64,000 nucleotides of DNA from Brooklawnia sp032229645 (GTDB lineage: Bacteria > Actinomycetota > Actinomycetes > Propionibacteriales > Propionibacteriaceae): assembly GCA_963722295.1 (NCBI GenBank), contig CAVRLB010000002.1, positions 372,001-436,000 on the forward strand. Direction: 5' to 3'. The translations under genes and the position numbers were made by a program. Shown piece by piece: positions 1 to 8,580 of the stretch. Every line of letters starts with the position of its first letter. The stretch's first letter is position 1. The notes under the pieces are model-generated. The model worked only from the letters and a program-made list of their open reading frames with translations. It did not search any database and was not told the origin of the DNA.

Positions 1-764
1 TGTATGCGGTGCCGGCGAACCACCACCGACGGACGCGGGGTCACCCACGCCGTCGCCGCCAGCCGTGCCCCACCATCCAGCCGCAAATGCAGCCTGGGGT
101 TCGACTCGGAGAACTGGCGGGCGTTCACCTCCGACCGGGACGCCAAGAACATCAAGAACTCGATCAAGTCCTGGTCGCTGTCGGCCACCGCCGGGCCCCG
201 CTCCAACAGCCCATCGGCGTGCTCGATCCACACATCGTCGCAGCCCTGAATCGTCACGTTCTCCACCGACGGATCGTCCACCAAGGTCTGCAGGCGGCCC
301 AGCCGGAACAACGCATCGAACACGGCCTGCGCCAACACCGACTGGGAGCCCCGGTCGATCGCTCCCCTACCCGATCGGGCCTGATCGACGACCTCGTCCT
401 CCAACAATTCGCTGATGATCCGCCGGCCCAACTCCTGCTGACCCTGCTTGTCCAGATGCGAATCAAGATCCAGCGCGGCCATCAACCTCTCCGAAGCCGC
501 CGTCCGCAACGCCGCCACCAACGACCAATCCACACCGCTGGACTTGGCCACACCGGCCGAACTAGGCGATTCCGGGCCGCGTGAATGTCGCGGACGAGAA
601 ACAGCGCCGTCCGTCGGCTTCTTCACAGACACCGGTGGTTCGGTTAGGGAGAACGATGACCGGGCCCGGCCTGCTTGCCCGGCCCCGGATGCGGGTTGGG
701 TGAACAATGGCAGACTCGCCGGATCTACCACACCGACGGTGACCTCATAGTCGGGATTCTTCAT
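1..764 (-). CDS. CpaF/TadA-like secretion ATPase, N-terminal part (cut by left edge)
   Basis: The frame is open from an ATG at 764 to the window edge, giving about 254 residues; the Walker boxes lie outside. The first ~75 residues are Pro/Ser-rich and look disordered. After them comes the typical N-terminal domain of CpaF/TadA hexameric ATPases, with a DPSVENVTIQGCDDVWIE stretch like the family's 'dp.vtEI.vnG...v.ve' region and a later SEVNARQFSESNP stretch. In the family this ATPase powers pilus assembly or secretion at the inner membrane. The start overlaps the stop of the upstream CpaE-like frame in an ATGA, so translation is probably coupled. It belongs to the mobile element ending at tRNA-Thr. 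Confidence 0.75.
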   Translation of the reverse strand, partial: MKNPDYEVTVGVVDPASLPLFTQPASGAGQAGRARSSFSLTEPPVSVKKPTDGAVSRPRHSRGPESPSSAGVAKSSGVDWSLVAALRTAASERLMAALDLDSHLDKQGQQELGRRIISELLEDEVVDQARSGRGAIDRGSQSVLAQAVFDALFRLGRLQTLVDDPSVENVTIQGCDDVWIEHADGLLERGPAVADSDQDLIEFLMFLASRSEVNARQFSESNPRLHLRLDGGARLAATAWVTPRPSVVVRRHRI

Positions 765-1551
765 CGTGCTGTCACCCCCTGCCGATGCCCGGTGTCGTGG
801 CGGGCCTCGGCCAACCGGCGATCGATCGACGACGCGGCACCGGCAAGTGATTTCCAGAGTCTGCTCGACGCGAGTTTCTTTCCGGCCGGCGTCCCGGCAC
901 TCAAAACAGCGGCCGCGCCCGGATCCCACGCCACCTGCTCCAAGCCGGGCAGCCCGAGAGTCCGCTGCACATCCCGCGCACTATAAGGTCGGCCCTCGCC
1001 TACCAGCAGACCGGCAACCGTATCGCGCCACTGCCATCGAGGGCCGCCTCCGTCCACTCGGCCGCCCACTGACGAGCAGCAGCCAACGCCACCAAATCGC
1101 TTCGCACCACCAGCAAACCCAGATCAGCCGCGGCGATCAGCTGGGCCGGGGAGAACACCATACCGAGCCGGCCCGCATCGATCAGCACGTCCTGGCCGTT
1201 TCGCTGCAAACCGCGAAGCTCCACCGCCAACCCCGGCCACAACTCGGCAAAGCTCGCAGCCTGCCGGTGAGAACGCGGCCCCGGCAACAACGCGACTTCC
1301 GTGTCCGGGAGCCGCATCAACACCTTCGGCAGCATCGCTGCGAGCCTGCCATCCCGATGAGCCAACACCAGGGACACCATCGCGTCATTATGGGAAACAG
1401 TGCCCTGACAGAACCCGGCAAGGATCGCCGACCCGCCGACCGGGTCAGCGTCCACCAACACCACCGGGCGCGGCCACACCAACGCCAGCCCAAGCCCCGT
1501 CGTCGTCACCCCCGGAGCACCCGACGCAGAAGCCAACACGATGACCGCCAT
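761..1551 (-). pseudogene. CpaE/TadZ-like ATPase, frameshifted near 1034
   Basis: Two overlapping frames make one CpaE-like protein. The 5' frame (from ATG 1551, or GTG 1557) encodes a MinD-like fold with SASGAPGVTTTGLGLALVW, a P-loop lacking the usual lysine, then VLVDADPVGGS, and stops early at 1000. The next frame carries the missing C-terminus (WRDTVAGLLVGEGRPYSARD onwards) and ends at 761 in an ATGA overlap with the CpaF-like gene. The parts fit if one base is missing or extra around 1030-1040, between EAALDG and QWRDT. It could be a true mutation, a sequence error or, less likely, programmed frameshifting. CpaE/TadZ proteins localise Tad machines at the pole or membrane. Confidence 0.7.
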
Positions 1552-1553
1552 GA

Positions 1554-2285
1554 TCACCGCTCCCTCGCGTCCAGCACGACCGCCAACTTCCCGGTCGCAG
1601 CACGAGCCGCCAACTCGGTGGCCTGATCAGCCTGCACCTCGACTACCACGGCGACATTCCCGGACGCATCCACCGGGGCGATCGACACCACTGTTCCTGT
1701 GAACACCTTGAGATCGTCGGCCGAGACCTCGCCCTGCGTGCCGGGCGTCGACACCACCCGGATCGGATCGCCAGGAACGAGCGTGTCCGCCGGCAACTGC
1801 CCACTGGCCAGCGATAAGCCGGCCACCGAGAACCCCGCATGCGGCACCACCTCAGCGCTCACCGCCGACGGCACCACCAGCTGGCCGGCCTTCAAATCGG
1901 TAGAGGCGCGTTGTCCGACCAGATCGTCCAACCCGGACGCAGGCACCACCTGCAAGACCGGATCGACACCCACCCGCACGACCTGCAAAGCGTCCGCCGT
2001 GATCACCTCACCCCGCACAACATCGGTTCGGACAGCAACCACCTCCTGGGCGTTCCCCACACTCGAATACGCCCACACCGACAACACCGCGCCCAGCACC
2101 ACCAGAGCGGCGGATATCAGCGCCACCATCGGACGCCGCTGCAACCGGGGCGGAGCCACCACCTGACCGTCGCCATCAGCCGAATCAGATGCAGGGGCCG
2201 CCGAGGATGGTGGTTTGATCAGTTTCCCCGGAAGGCGGAGCTTCCGGTCGCCCACCGCCGACGTCGTAGACTTGGCCATCGTCAT
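1554..2285 (-). CDS. SAF-domain protein, CpaB/RcpC-like Tad assembly protein
   Basis: This 243-residue protein has a basic, Pro/Ser-rich cytoplasmic N-terminus, one membrane helix (roughly residues 55-75, MVALISAALVVLGAVLSVWA) and an extracytoplasmic SAF domain. The domain starts at VVAVRTDVVRGEVITADAL and contains GLDDLVGQRASTDLKAGQLV, the hallmark of CpaB/FlgA/RcpC proteins. Family members sit at the cell envelope as part of Flp-pilus or Tad secretion systems. I chose ATG 2285 because it forms an ATGA with the stop of the upstream gene; ATG 2279 is also possible. The stop is next to the start of the CpaE-like gene, so these genes form a tight operon. Confidence 0.75.
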   Translation of the reverse strand: MTMAKSTTSAVGDRKLRLPGKLIKPPSSAAPASDSADGDGQVVAPPRLQRRPMVALISAALVVLGAVLSVWAYSSVGNAQEVVAVRTDVVRGEVITADALQVVRVGVDPVLQVVPASGLDDLVGQRASTDLKAGQLVVPSAVSAEVVPHAGFSVAGLSLASGQLPADTLVPGDPIRVVSTPGTQGEVSADDLKVFTGTVVSIAPVDASGNVAVVVEVQADQATELAARAATGKLAVVLDARER

Positions 2286-3223
2286 CGCCCCCGCACGACC
2301 TGGATCTCGCCGACTTGCACCATCCGCGACTGGGTGAACTCCAACGGGATCGACCCCGACACGCCCGTGGTCGCGGTCCAATCCACCGACCAATAACTCG
2401 TCGCCCGAATCGTGTAAGTGCCCTGCTTCGAATAGATATAGCCGCAATCCGGGGACTGCTCGCCGCCATGACCATCCGTATACGGAGTTCCCGCCGACCA
2501 ACAGGTGACCGCGCCCCCGTCACCCATCTGCCACCAAATCTTCGACACCGACGCAGTAGCCGTCACCGTGACTCCGCCCAGCGAAGCGCTGCGGGTCATC
2601 GGGCCAAACGTCTGCTCAGACGGGGAATCCACCCACATCCACACCGGCAAACCCACGATGCCCATCGACCCAGGGGAATCCTCCGGCACCATCCCGATCG
2701 TGATCGCCCGCAACTCCATCTGCTCCACGATCGTCTGCGCCACCACCGCCGGATCCACCGGAGCAGCCGGACCCGCAGGAGCCGACTCCGACCAGAACGA
2801 CGCGGTCGGCCAAGCAGCACCACCGGCACCGACCGTGCAACCATAAATCCCGCCAGTCGAATGCCCCTGCCACACCGGATCATCCTTCGCAGGCTGCGGA
2901 TCCATCAACTTCACATAACACTGCTTGTCATTCGACCAATAACCACCATCAGCTTCACACTCGACAGGCTCGTTCTTACCGAACGATGTGTTCATGCATG
3001 CCGACACCGATCCACCCTGATCGGTGACCACCGGCTGACCTGCCTCCGAGCTCCCGCTAGAGCTCCCAGGGGACGTGATCGAAATGACACAGGTCAGGCT
3101 CGCTCTGACGTAATGGCCATCTGGGCACATCACCGGTGAAGCCCAAGCACCAGTAACCGAAGCCACCGATGACGCAATAGCGACGACGACCGCAGCCAAG
3201 ACAACCGAGATGCGCGTCAACAT
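2282..3223 (-). CDS. exported protein of unknown function, mobile-element Tad operon
   Basis: The 313-residue product starts with a signal peptide (LTRISVVLAAVVVAIASSV, likely cut after ...GAWA). The mature part has many cysteines, a Gly/Ser linker near residue 60 and a Pro/Ala segment near residue 165, with a beta-rich C-terminal half ending close to VGEIQVVRGR. I recognise no enzyme motif. It overlaps the upstream lipoprotein gene by 7 bases and the SAF-domain gene by 4, so it is probably an envelope part of the same machine. ATG 3223 is preferred because it puts the signal peptide at the terminus; an in-frame start 33 bases earlier would add a charged leader. Confidence 0.6.
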   Translation of the reverse strand: MLTRISVVLAAVVVAIASSVASVTGAWASPVMCPDGHYVRASLTCVISITSPGSSSGSSEAGQPVVTDQGGSVSACMNTSFGKNEPVECEADGGYWSNDKQCYVKLMDPQPAKDDPVWQGHSTGGIYGCTVGAGGAAWPTASFWSESAPAGPAAPVDPAVVAQTIVEQMELRAITIGMVPEDSPGSMGIVGLPVWMWVDSPSEQTFGPMTRSASLGGVTVTATASVSKIWWQMGDGGAVTCWSAGTPYTDGHGGEQSPDCGYIYSKQGTYTIRATSYWSVDWTATTGVSGSIPLEFTQSRMVQVGEIQVVRGR

Positions 3224-3783
3224 GGCTCGATCGCTGTCTCTTTGGCGACGTACCACTGACCGGCAGCCATGGACTCTTGAGCAAAATAGTCGATAAGCAC
3301 AGCGGATGGGCCATCGTGGTTCTTCACCGAAGCACCTGTCGAATCAAAAACGTCTACCCCACTGACGTCCACGCACATTGAAATCGTCCACTCGCCCGCT
3401 GTACTACCGGACTTCGATGAGCGAAACTCAGGCACGCTGACACCTACCTGATACCAACCGTCCTTGCGATAGTTGAGCAAGATGTATTGCATTTGCGCCA
3501 AGGCGTCCCCGGTGGCGACTGTGTTCAGCTCGTTGATGTCGGAACTCGGCTCAATGCCCAGCCTGTCAGTCACTTCGATATAGGCGATCGCCGCGTCGAC
3601 AGCTGCCTTCTCCGGAACCGACGACGGTGACGGTGTCGGAGAGGACGAGGGCGTCGGACTCGACGACGTCACCGATGCTGTGCTCGGCGTCGCGCTGGGA
3701 GACTCGTCACCGCCCGAACAACCGGTCAGCGCAAGCGCTGCCATCAGTCCTACCGTTGTCAATCGCACACTACGAGGAATCAT
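3217..3783 (-). CDS. small lipoprotein of unknown function
   Basis: The 188-residue product has a lipoprotein signal peptide with lipobox LALTGC (Cys at residue 22), then a Ser/Thr/Pro-rich tether of about 35 residues and a C-terminal domain of about 125 residues. The domain (AAVDAAIAYIEVTDRLGIEP to the end) resembles small NTF2-like or nuclear-transport-like folds in overall look, but that is only an impression. A strong GAGGAGG ribosome site precedes ATG 3783. It is the first gene of the mobile element's Tad-like operon and overlaps the next gene by 7 bases. It may be an envelope anchor or assembly factor. Confidence 0.65.
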   Translation of the reverse strand: MIPRSVRLTTVGLMAALALTGCSGGDESPSATPSTASVTSSSPTPSSSPTPSPSSVPEKAAVDAAIAYIEVTDRLGIEPSSDINELNTVATGDALAQMQYILLNYRKDGWYQVGVSVPEFRSSKSGSTAGEWTISMCVDVSGVDVFDSTGASVKNHDGPSAVLIDYFAQESMAAGQWYVAKETAIEPC

Positions 3784-3839
3784 CGCTTTGCCTCCTCAGG
3801 CCATGAATGGGTTTCATACCCACCACAGGCCCAGGCCGT

Positions 3840-3857
3840 GGGGTTCCTGCTAACCCC
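3840..3857. repeat. short hairpin upstream of the lipoprotein gene
   Basis: GGGGTT and AACCCC form a perfect 6-base stem around a 6-base loop. The site lies in the 233-base gap 3784-4016, 57 bases ahead of the lipoprotein start and 160 bases after the helical-protein gene. It could be an operator or a leader hairpin. I see nothing else in the gap apart from a shorter GGGT/ACCC stem near 3809-3821. Confidence 0.3.
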
Positions 3858-4016
3858 AAAGGAGGAAACACGCAACTACAGCGTCGGATATCTTGAGCAA
3901 CAACTCCCGGGGGTCAGACAGATTTGGTTCAGCACAACACAAACAGAACCAGAATGGAAGAGGCCAGCCACCACAATTTCGCGACGAGAGACCCTTCGCC
4001 GCTCGCTCGAGACACG

Positions 4017-4433
4017 TCAACTCCGCGTCCGATACCCCTGACCGCTCAGGGCCGACTGCGCTGCTTCCGCTTCCGAAACAGCCACATCCAGCAACCCCGC
4101 CAACGTATTCAAATGATCGGACGCAATCTGAACCTGGCGAATCGGATCTCTGTCCGCGCCGGTCCACAAGTCCCGGTCGCAGACCTCGAGCCCTGAATCC
4201 TCAAGAGACCGGCGCAACCCATGCGGCAAATGCCGCACCACCTCATTCACCAATCCAAGCGACAGCTTCAGATTTCCCAACACGTCATACGCCACCGGGG
4301 CAGGCATCACCGCCAACCGAGTGCCATTCGCCTCCCGCGCCAGATTCTCGGCAGCATCCGCAAACCGATCCGCCGCTGTCCGCTGGTCCTCACCCACCGA
4401 CACCAGATAGCTAAACGTCGCTACGTCACTCAT
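4017..4433 (-). CDS. hypothetical helical protein of the mobile element
   Basis: The product is 138 residues from ATG 4433 (an in-frame start at 4469 would add 12 residues rich in Cys). It has no signal peptide or membrane helix and reads as a bundle of long helices, e.g. EDQRTAADRFADAAENLAR and a C-terminal helix over LNTLAGLLDVAVSEAEAAQ. The size and helical pattern recall WXG100-like or small secreted helical proteins, but no WXG motif is present, so I do not name it. It lies between the integrase and the Tad-like operon on the minus strand, and GC content here is lower than in neighbouring chromosomal genes. Confidence 0.5.
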   Translation of the reverse strand: MSDVATFSYLVSVGEDQRTAADRFADAAENLAREANGTRLAVMPAPVAYDVLGNLKLSLGLVNEVVRHLPHGLRRSLEDSGLEVCDRDLWTGADRDPIRQVQIASDHLNTLAGLLDVAVSEAEAAQSALSGQGYRTRS

Positions 4434-4555
4434 GCACTCACATGTGCATAGGAGTCGCTTCTTGCTCACAATCCGTGCTGCTACGAATGGCCCCTGGTGC
4501 GCACGCCTAGCGATCCAAGCAAGCAGGAGTGCTCATCGACACGGCATGTGGCGAT

Positions 4556-5737
4556 ATGGCAAGCATCAAGCGATACAACAACATCCGTTATGTCAAAGAC
4601 GAGAACGGGGATCGAGTCCCGCACCCCGATAAGCCCGGCAAGTTTCTCACCGAGAAGACGGGCACGACCTCTTGGCGTGCGCAGTACTACGACCGCGAGG
4701 GCAAGCAGCACACCCGCCACTTCAAACGCAAAGTCGACGCGCAAGCATGGCTCGACGATACGATCACCGCGATGAGCACGGGAAACTGGGCCGACCCCTC
4801 GAAGTCGAGATCCACTCTCAAACCCCATGCTGAGGCCTGGCTTGCGGCTCACCCGGACTGGACTGCTTCAACCCGAGCTCGCAACGTCGGGATCGTCCAG
4901 AAACACATTCTTCCCCGGTGGGGAGACGTGCGGCTCGACAAGATCACTACTGATGCCATTCAGAGATGGTCCGCTGGCATTGATCTCGCACCAGGCTCCA
5001 TCCGCAAGATCGTCGGGGCGCTCAACAGCATTCTCGACCGCGCCGTCCTCATCAAAAGCCTCGCCATCAACCCCGCCGACGGCGTCGTCAGGCCCAGGCA
5101 GCCTCTCAAGCGCCGCCGATACCTCAGCGCAGTCGAAGTCGAAAGGCTGGCCCACGCCGCCGCGGACTACCAAGACCTCATCTACGTGCTCGCGTACACC
5201 GGCCTGCGCTGGGGCGAAATGGCAGCCCTGCACGTCTCAGCGGTCAACACCACGCGCCGCCGCCTGATGATCGAGATGTCCGTCACCGAGATCAACGGAA
5301 TCATGGAATGGAGCGACCAACCCAAGGATCATCAACGCCGATCCGTGCCCTACCCGGCATTTCTGGACGATGCCATCGGAGACCGCATCAGGGGCCGAGC
5401 ACCCGATGACCTTGTTTTCACCTCGCCCACCGGCGGAGTCCTGCGGTATGGCAACGCGCGGCGCGATTGGTTCGATCCTGCTGTAGCGGCAGCAGAGTTG
5501 GGGAAGCTCACGCCCCACGAGCTCCGGCACACAGCTGCCTCTCTCGCCGTGAAAGCCGGCGCGAGCGTCCTCGCCTTGCAAAGAATGCTCGGGCACGACA
5601 AGCCCAGCACCACTTTGGATGTCTATTCAGACCTTTTCGATGAGGACCTGGACGACGTCGCGGCGAAGCTCGCGACGCAGCGTTCGCAAGCTCGCAAGTA
5701 TTTTTTGAGTATTGCGCCGGATGATTCGACCGAATAG
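4556..5737 (+). CDS. tyrosine recombinase/integrase
   Basis: The product is 393 residues: an N-terminal Arm-type DNA-binding part (residues ~10-65), a SAM-like core-binding domain (~85-180) and a catalytic domain. The catalytic set is visible: Arg in TGLRWGE (~218), HELRHTA giving His and Arg (~321 and 324), LGH (~347) and the nucleophile Tyr in TTLDVYSDLF (~357). Family members insert phages and conjugative elements at tRNA genes by strand exchange. The gene ends 35 bases before the 3' end of tRNA-Thr, the usual position beside an attachment site, so the element should extend leftward. ATG 4556 gives the familiar MASIKRY start; GTG 4529 is an alternative with AGGAG too close. Confidence 0.9.
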   Translation: MASIKRYNNIRYVKDENGDRVPHPDKPGKFLTEKTGTTSWRAQYYDREGKQHTRHFKRKVDAQAWLDDTITAMSTGNWADPSKSRSTLKPHAEAWLAAHPDWTASTRARNVGIVQKHILPRWGDVRLDKITTDAIQRWSAGIDLAPGSIRKIVGALNSILDRAVLIKSLAINPADGVVRPRQPLKRRRYLSAVEVERLAHAAADYQDLIYVLAYTGLRWGEMAALHVSAVNTTRRRLMIEMSVTEINGIMEWSDQPKDHQRRSVPYPAFLDDAIGDRIRGRAPDDLVFTSPTGGVLRYGNARRDWFDPAVAAAELGKLTPHELRHTAASLAVKAGASVLALQRMLGHDKPSTTLDVYSDLFDEDLDDVAAKLATQRSQARKYFLSIAPDDSTE

Positions 5738-5772
5738 AAAGGGGACAACCATTCATTGACTAGCCTGAATAC

Positions 5773-5800
5773 TGGAGCCACCTACCAGAATCGAACTGGT
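5773..5800. other. candidate attachment site at the 3' end of tRNA-Thr
   Basis: The 3' half of the tRNA gene sits directly beside the integrase stop, as in many elements where the tRNA 3' end is the crossover core and is rebuilt on integration. The exact core cannot be set because the second copy would lie left of this window; the right limit given here is nominal. Confidence 0.4.
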
Positions 5801-5848
5801 GACCTACGCTTTACGAGAGCGTCGCTCTACCGACTGAGCTAAGGTGGC
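5773..5848 (-). tRNA. tRNA-Thr (anticodon CGT)
   Basis: The 76-base sequence read on the minus strand folds as a cloverleaf: acceptor GCCACCT pairs with AGGTGGC, the anticodon stem ACGCT/AGCGT encloses the loop CTCGTAA with anticodon CGT (plus-strand 5813-5815), and the T arm holds TTCGATT. CCA is encoded. It reads codon ACG. It is the likely insertion site of the element at its 3' side. Confidence 0.95.
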
Positions 5849-5877
5849 GCGCCGGCCCATCGGGACCAACCACGAAA

Positions 5878-5906
5878 ACTATACCGATACCTCGCGTTTG
5901 CGCGAA
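5878..5906 (-). promoter_or_regulatory. candidate promoter of tRNA-Thr
   Basis: A TATAGT -10 hexamer (5883-5878) lies 30 bases ahead of the mature tRNA 5' end, with a weak -35 match (TTCGCG) 17 bases further up. The -10 is convincing, the -35 is not. Confidence 0.4.
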
Positions 5907-5927
5907 ACTGCGCACCGACAGAAGACG

Positions 5928-7505
5928 TCAGCCGTCGCTGCAGCGCGTTCCGACAGCCGGAACCGTGCCGTTCACCAGGTAGTCGACCACGATCCAATCG
6001 ATACACCCGCTACCCGCGTCGTAGGCCCCATGACCTGCGGCCTCGCGGGTGACCAGCGTCGCCGACTCGAGTTCGGACGCCATCATCTCGCCGTTCTCGT
6101 ATGGCGTCGCCGGGTCTCCGGTGTTCTGGACGATCAGAATCGGCGGCGCGTCCTTGCCGGTGAAATCGATGGACGGCGCGGCTTTGGCCGTCCACAACGG
6201 GCAGACCAGGTTCGGGCCGAAGAGTCTGCCGAAGACAGGAGCCAGCTCACGGTTTCGTCCCGTCCAGTCATCGAAGGCCGCCTGGACGCCGTCGTCTGCC
6301 TCATCCGCGCAGGAAATCGCAGGAAAGGCGTACGCCATCGCTGCGTAGCTGCCATCGGGTTGCCGGTCATTCACGGTGTCGGCGACCTGCAGCAGGTAGG
6401 AACCATCCGCGGATGCCGTGGCGTACCTCAGCATCGCAGCAAGCTCTTGATAGACGTCGGAGCCGAAGTAGAAGTACAAAGCCACCGCGCTGACCGCCTG
6501 CGACTGGGTCAGCAGGCGTCCGCCGCTGGCGGCCAAAGGGTGGGCATCCAGACTGTCGATAAACGCCACGACCGCGTCGATGACCTGCTGCTCGCTGTCG
6601 CCCAGCCCGCAGCCGCCATCGGTCGCGCACCAGGCTGCGAAAGCCTGAATGTTGCGGTCGAATCCTTCCGCCTGAATGACATCGCTGTCGGGCTGCGGAT
6701 TCACCGCCGAATCGAGCACCATCCGGCTGATCCTCGTGGGGTAGAGCTCCTCGTAGACCGCTCCCAGGTAGGTGCCGTAGCTGGTGCCGAGGAAACTCAG
6801 CTTCTCCACGCCCAGCAACTGACGAGCCAAGTCGTAGTCGTAGCTGGTCTCGACGGTCGAGATGTGGTCGAGCAGGGCACCCGAATTGTCGCGACATTCC
6901 TGGTTGAATGCGCGCTGCCCCGCGATCAGGGCTTCTCGCTCCGACTGATCATCGGGTGTGAAGTCGGCGTCGAAGTAGGCATCGGTCTGGGCACCGGTGC
7001 CACAGACAACCGGTGTCGACTCCCCCGACCCTCGCGAATCAAGGCCGATGACATCGAACTGTTCCAGGCCGGAGGTCGGGAAACCGTCGACATAATCTTG
7101 GGCCGAGCCGCCGGGCCCACCCGGGTTGATGAACAACGGCCCCAAATGCGGCTCGGCACTTGCCGGACGCATCTTCATCGCTACGGTGATGGCCTGCGCG
7201 CCCGGATCGTGCCAATCGAGCGGCACCAGGAAGGTGGCGCAGCGGTACCCGCCGCAATCGGTCCAGCTCAGCTGCTGGCCGGCATAGGCCTGCAGGTCGT
7301 CGCCCAGGGCTTCCGCGAAACCGGGCGGTTTCACATCGTCGGACGCTTCGGAGATCACCCGGTCGGGCGAAGCCTCGGCAGGATAGGTGTGTTCTGGGGT
7401 AGGCAGCCGATCGCTACCGGACGGTAGGTCCACCGGCAACCAGGCACACCCACTCAACCCGATGACCAAGGCCAGCGCACCGATAGCTATCCGCGTCCGC
7501 CGCAT
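5928..7505 (-). CDS. secreted alpha/beta-hydrolase, tripeptidyl-aminopeptidase (SlpD/TAP) type lipoprotein
   Basis: The product is 525 residues from ATG 7505, with signal peptide and lipobox IGLSGC (Cys ~20). It has the alpha/beta-hydrolase fold: oxyanion region FINPGGPGGS, VIGLDSRGSG, nucleophile elbow GTSYGT, then acid NTGDPATPY and base AGHGAYD within the C-terminal TAP-like domain. Enzymes of this family cleave short peptides from the N-terminus outside the cell; the exact substrate cannot be read from sequence. The stop is at 5928, 80 bases from the tRNA. A TTG at 7547 in frame would overlap the upstream gene and is less likely. Confidence 0.85.
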   Translation of the reverse strand: MRRTRIAIGALALVIGLSGCAWLPVDLPSGSDRLPTPEHTYPAEASPDRVISEASDDVKPPGFAEALGDDLQAYAGQQLSWTDCGGYRCATFLVPLDWHDPGAQAITVAMKMRPASAEPHLGPLFINPGGPGGSAQDYVDGFPTSGLEQFDVIGLDSRGSGESTPVVCGTGAQTDAYFDADFTPDDQSEREALIAGQRAFNQECRDNSGALLDHISTVETSYDYDLARQLLGVEKLSFLGTSYGTYLGAVYEELYPTRISRMVLDSAVNPQPDSDVIQAEGFDRNIQAFAAWCATDGGCGLGDSEQQVIDAVVAFIDSLDAHPLAASGGRLLTQSQAVSAVALYFYFGSDVYQELAAMLRYATASADGSYLLQVADTVNDRQPDGSYAAMAYAFPAISCADEADDGVQAAFDDWTGRNRELAPVFGRLFGPNLVCPLWTAKAAPSIDFTGKDAPPILIVQNTGDPATPYENGEMMASELESATLVTREAAGHGAYDAGSGCIDWIVVDYLVNGTVPAVGTRCSDG

Positions 7506-7536
7506 CTTCTCGAATACTCGAGACCGGGGCCCCAAC

Positions 7537-8445
7537 TCAGCCGGCAAGCTTCGCCTTCTGGCGACGGTGACGCAGATGTGCGTCGACGCTGAATCGTCCG
7601 GCCCCCATCAGAATGGGAACCACGCTCAGCACGGCCAGCAGCACATCGCGGTCACCGTAGAAGCCGAAGTGTCCCTCCAAGAACGGACTGAAGGGGCCGA
7701 AGCGGAAGAATGCCATGAACCCGGCAGCACCGATCAGCAGAACCGCAGCGAAGAACCGCGTACCAAGGCCGATCAGCACGAAGGTAGCAACGACGATCAG
7801 CGCGATACTGACTGCCCACGCGGCCGACCCGGCCAACGATGGATCCAACCCGACGTAGGCGATCGCATCAATGGTGGCCTGCCGGTCGACCAGCGACTGC
7901 CATCCGACGATGCCGGCGAAGGCGGCCAGGGCCAACCGCACCAGGAACAGCGCCAGCGAACCGGCGAACTGATCCGTGCTGCGCTTGGTGACGGTAACGA
8001 TCTCAGGTTCGGCAGCAGCAACGGTGCGCACGGTACCGAGCCTCTCGTCGCGCGAAGCCTGCCGCTCCGCACGCGCGGCGGCTGCCGCACCGTCAAACTC
8101 TTCACGTTCCAGACGCACTGCCAGCGCAGCCGCCTCGGCCTTCGCTTTGGCCTCTTCACGCGCGACCGCAAGCTCGGCTTTCGACTTCTCGGCTGCCGCC
8201 TTCGCTGCAGCCGCCCGAGCGGCAGCCTCGTCGGCGGCGGCCCTGGCGGACTCGGCGTCCCGCGCGGCGGCGCGAGCTTCGTGCTCGGCCTGCTCGGCCT
8301 GCAACAGCCGCGGATCCCGCGGAACGGCGGGGGTTGCCCCCGCGAGCGACGAGGCGCGCACAACGCGGGACTGGTCCGTGGCCGGCGGCTCGCTGCCGGT
8401 GGCGCGTGCGGCCTGCTCGATCACATCCTCGATGGCGGTACTCAC
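7537..8445 (-). CDS. DoxX-like membrane protein with long Ala-rich coiled coil
   Basis: The 302-residue protein has a soluble N-terminal half dominated by an Ala/Glu/Arg/Lys coiled coil (about residues 48-145) and a C-terminal half with four membrane helices (from about residue 165, FAGSLALFLVRLALAAFAGI). The membrane part resembles the DoxX/DUF417 family: four helices, a central GFMAFFRFGPF loop. Function is unknown; DoxX relatives are linked to redox stress or quinol handling, which may not apply. The gene is followed 31 bases later by the peptidase gene. The Ala-rich coil is strongly biased by GC content. Confidence 0.55.
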   Translation of the reverse strand: MSTAIEDVIEQAARATGSEPPATDQSRVVRASSLAGATPAVPRDPRLLQAEQAEHEARAAARDAESARAAADEAAARAAAAKAAAEKSKAELAVAREEAKAKAEAAALAVRLEREEFDGAAAAARAERQASRDERLGTVRTVAAAEPEIVTVTKRSTDQFAGSLALFLVRLALAAFAGIVGWQSLVDRQATIDAIAYVGLDPSLAGSAAWAVSIALIVVATFVLIGLGTRFFAAVLLIGAAGFMAFFRFGPFSPFLEGHFGFYGDRDVLLAVLSVVPILMGAGRFSVDAHLRHRRQKAKLAG

Positions 8446-8580
8446 AAGCTGTCCTCGCTGTCGTGTCTGGGCCCAATAAGTCAGTTCCCATCTTGGCTCC
8501 TGGGCGCCAAAAACCAGCGGCGGACACGCCGTGCCGGCTGTTCAATTCCGCTGCCGAGGGTGAACCTCCCGTGCCATCCG

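Noticed and set aside
5844..7427. 527-residue plus-strand frame opposite the secreted peptidase
   Set aside because: Antisense shadow of a gene with clear catalytic motifs; composition Arg/Gly/Ala-rich and without ribosome site.
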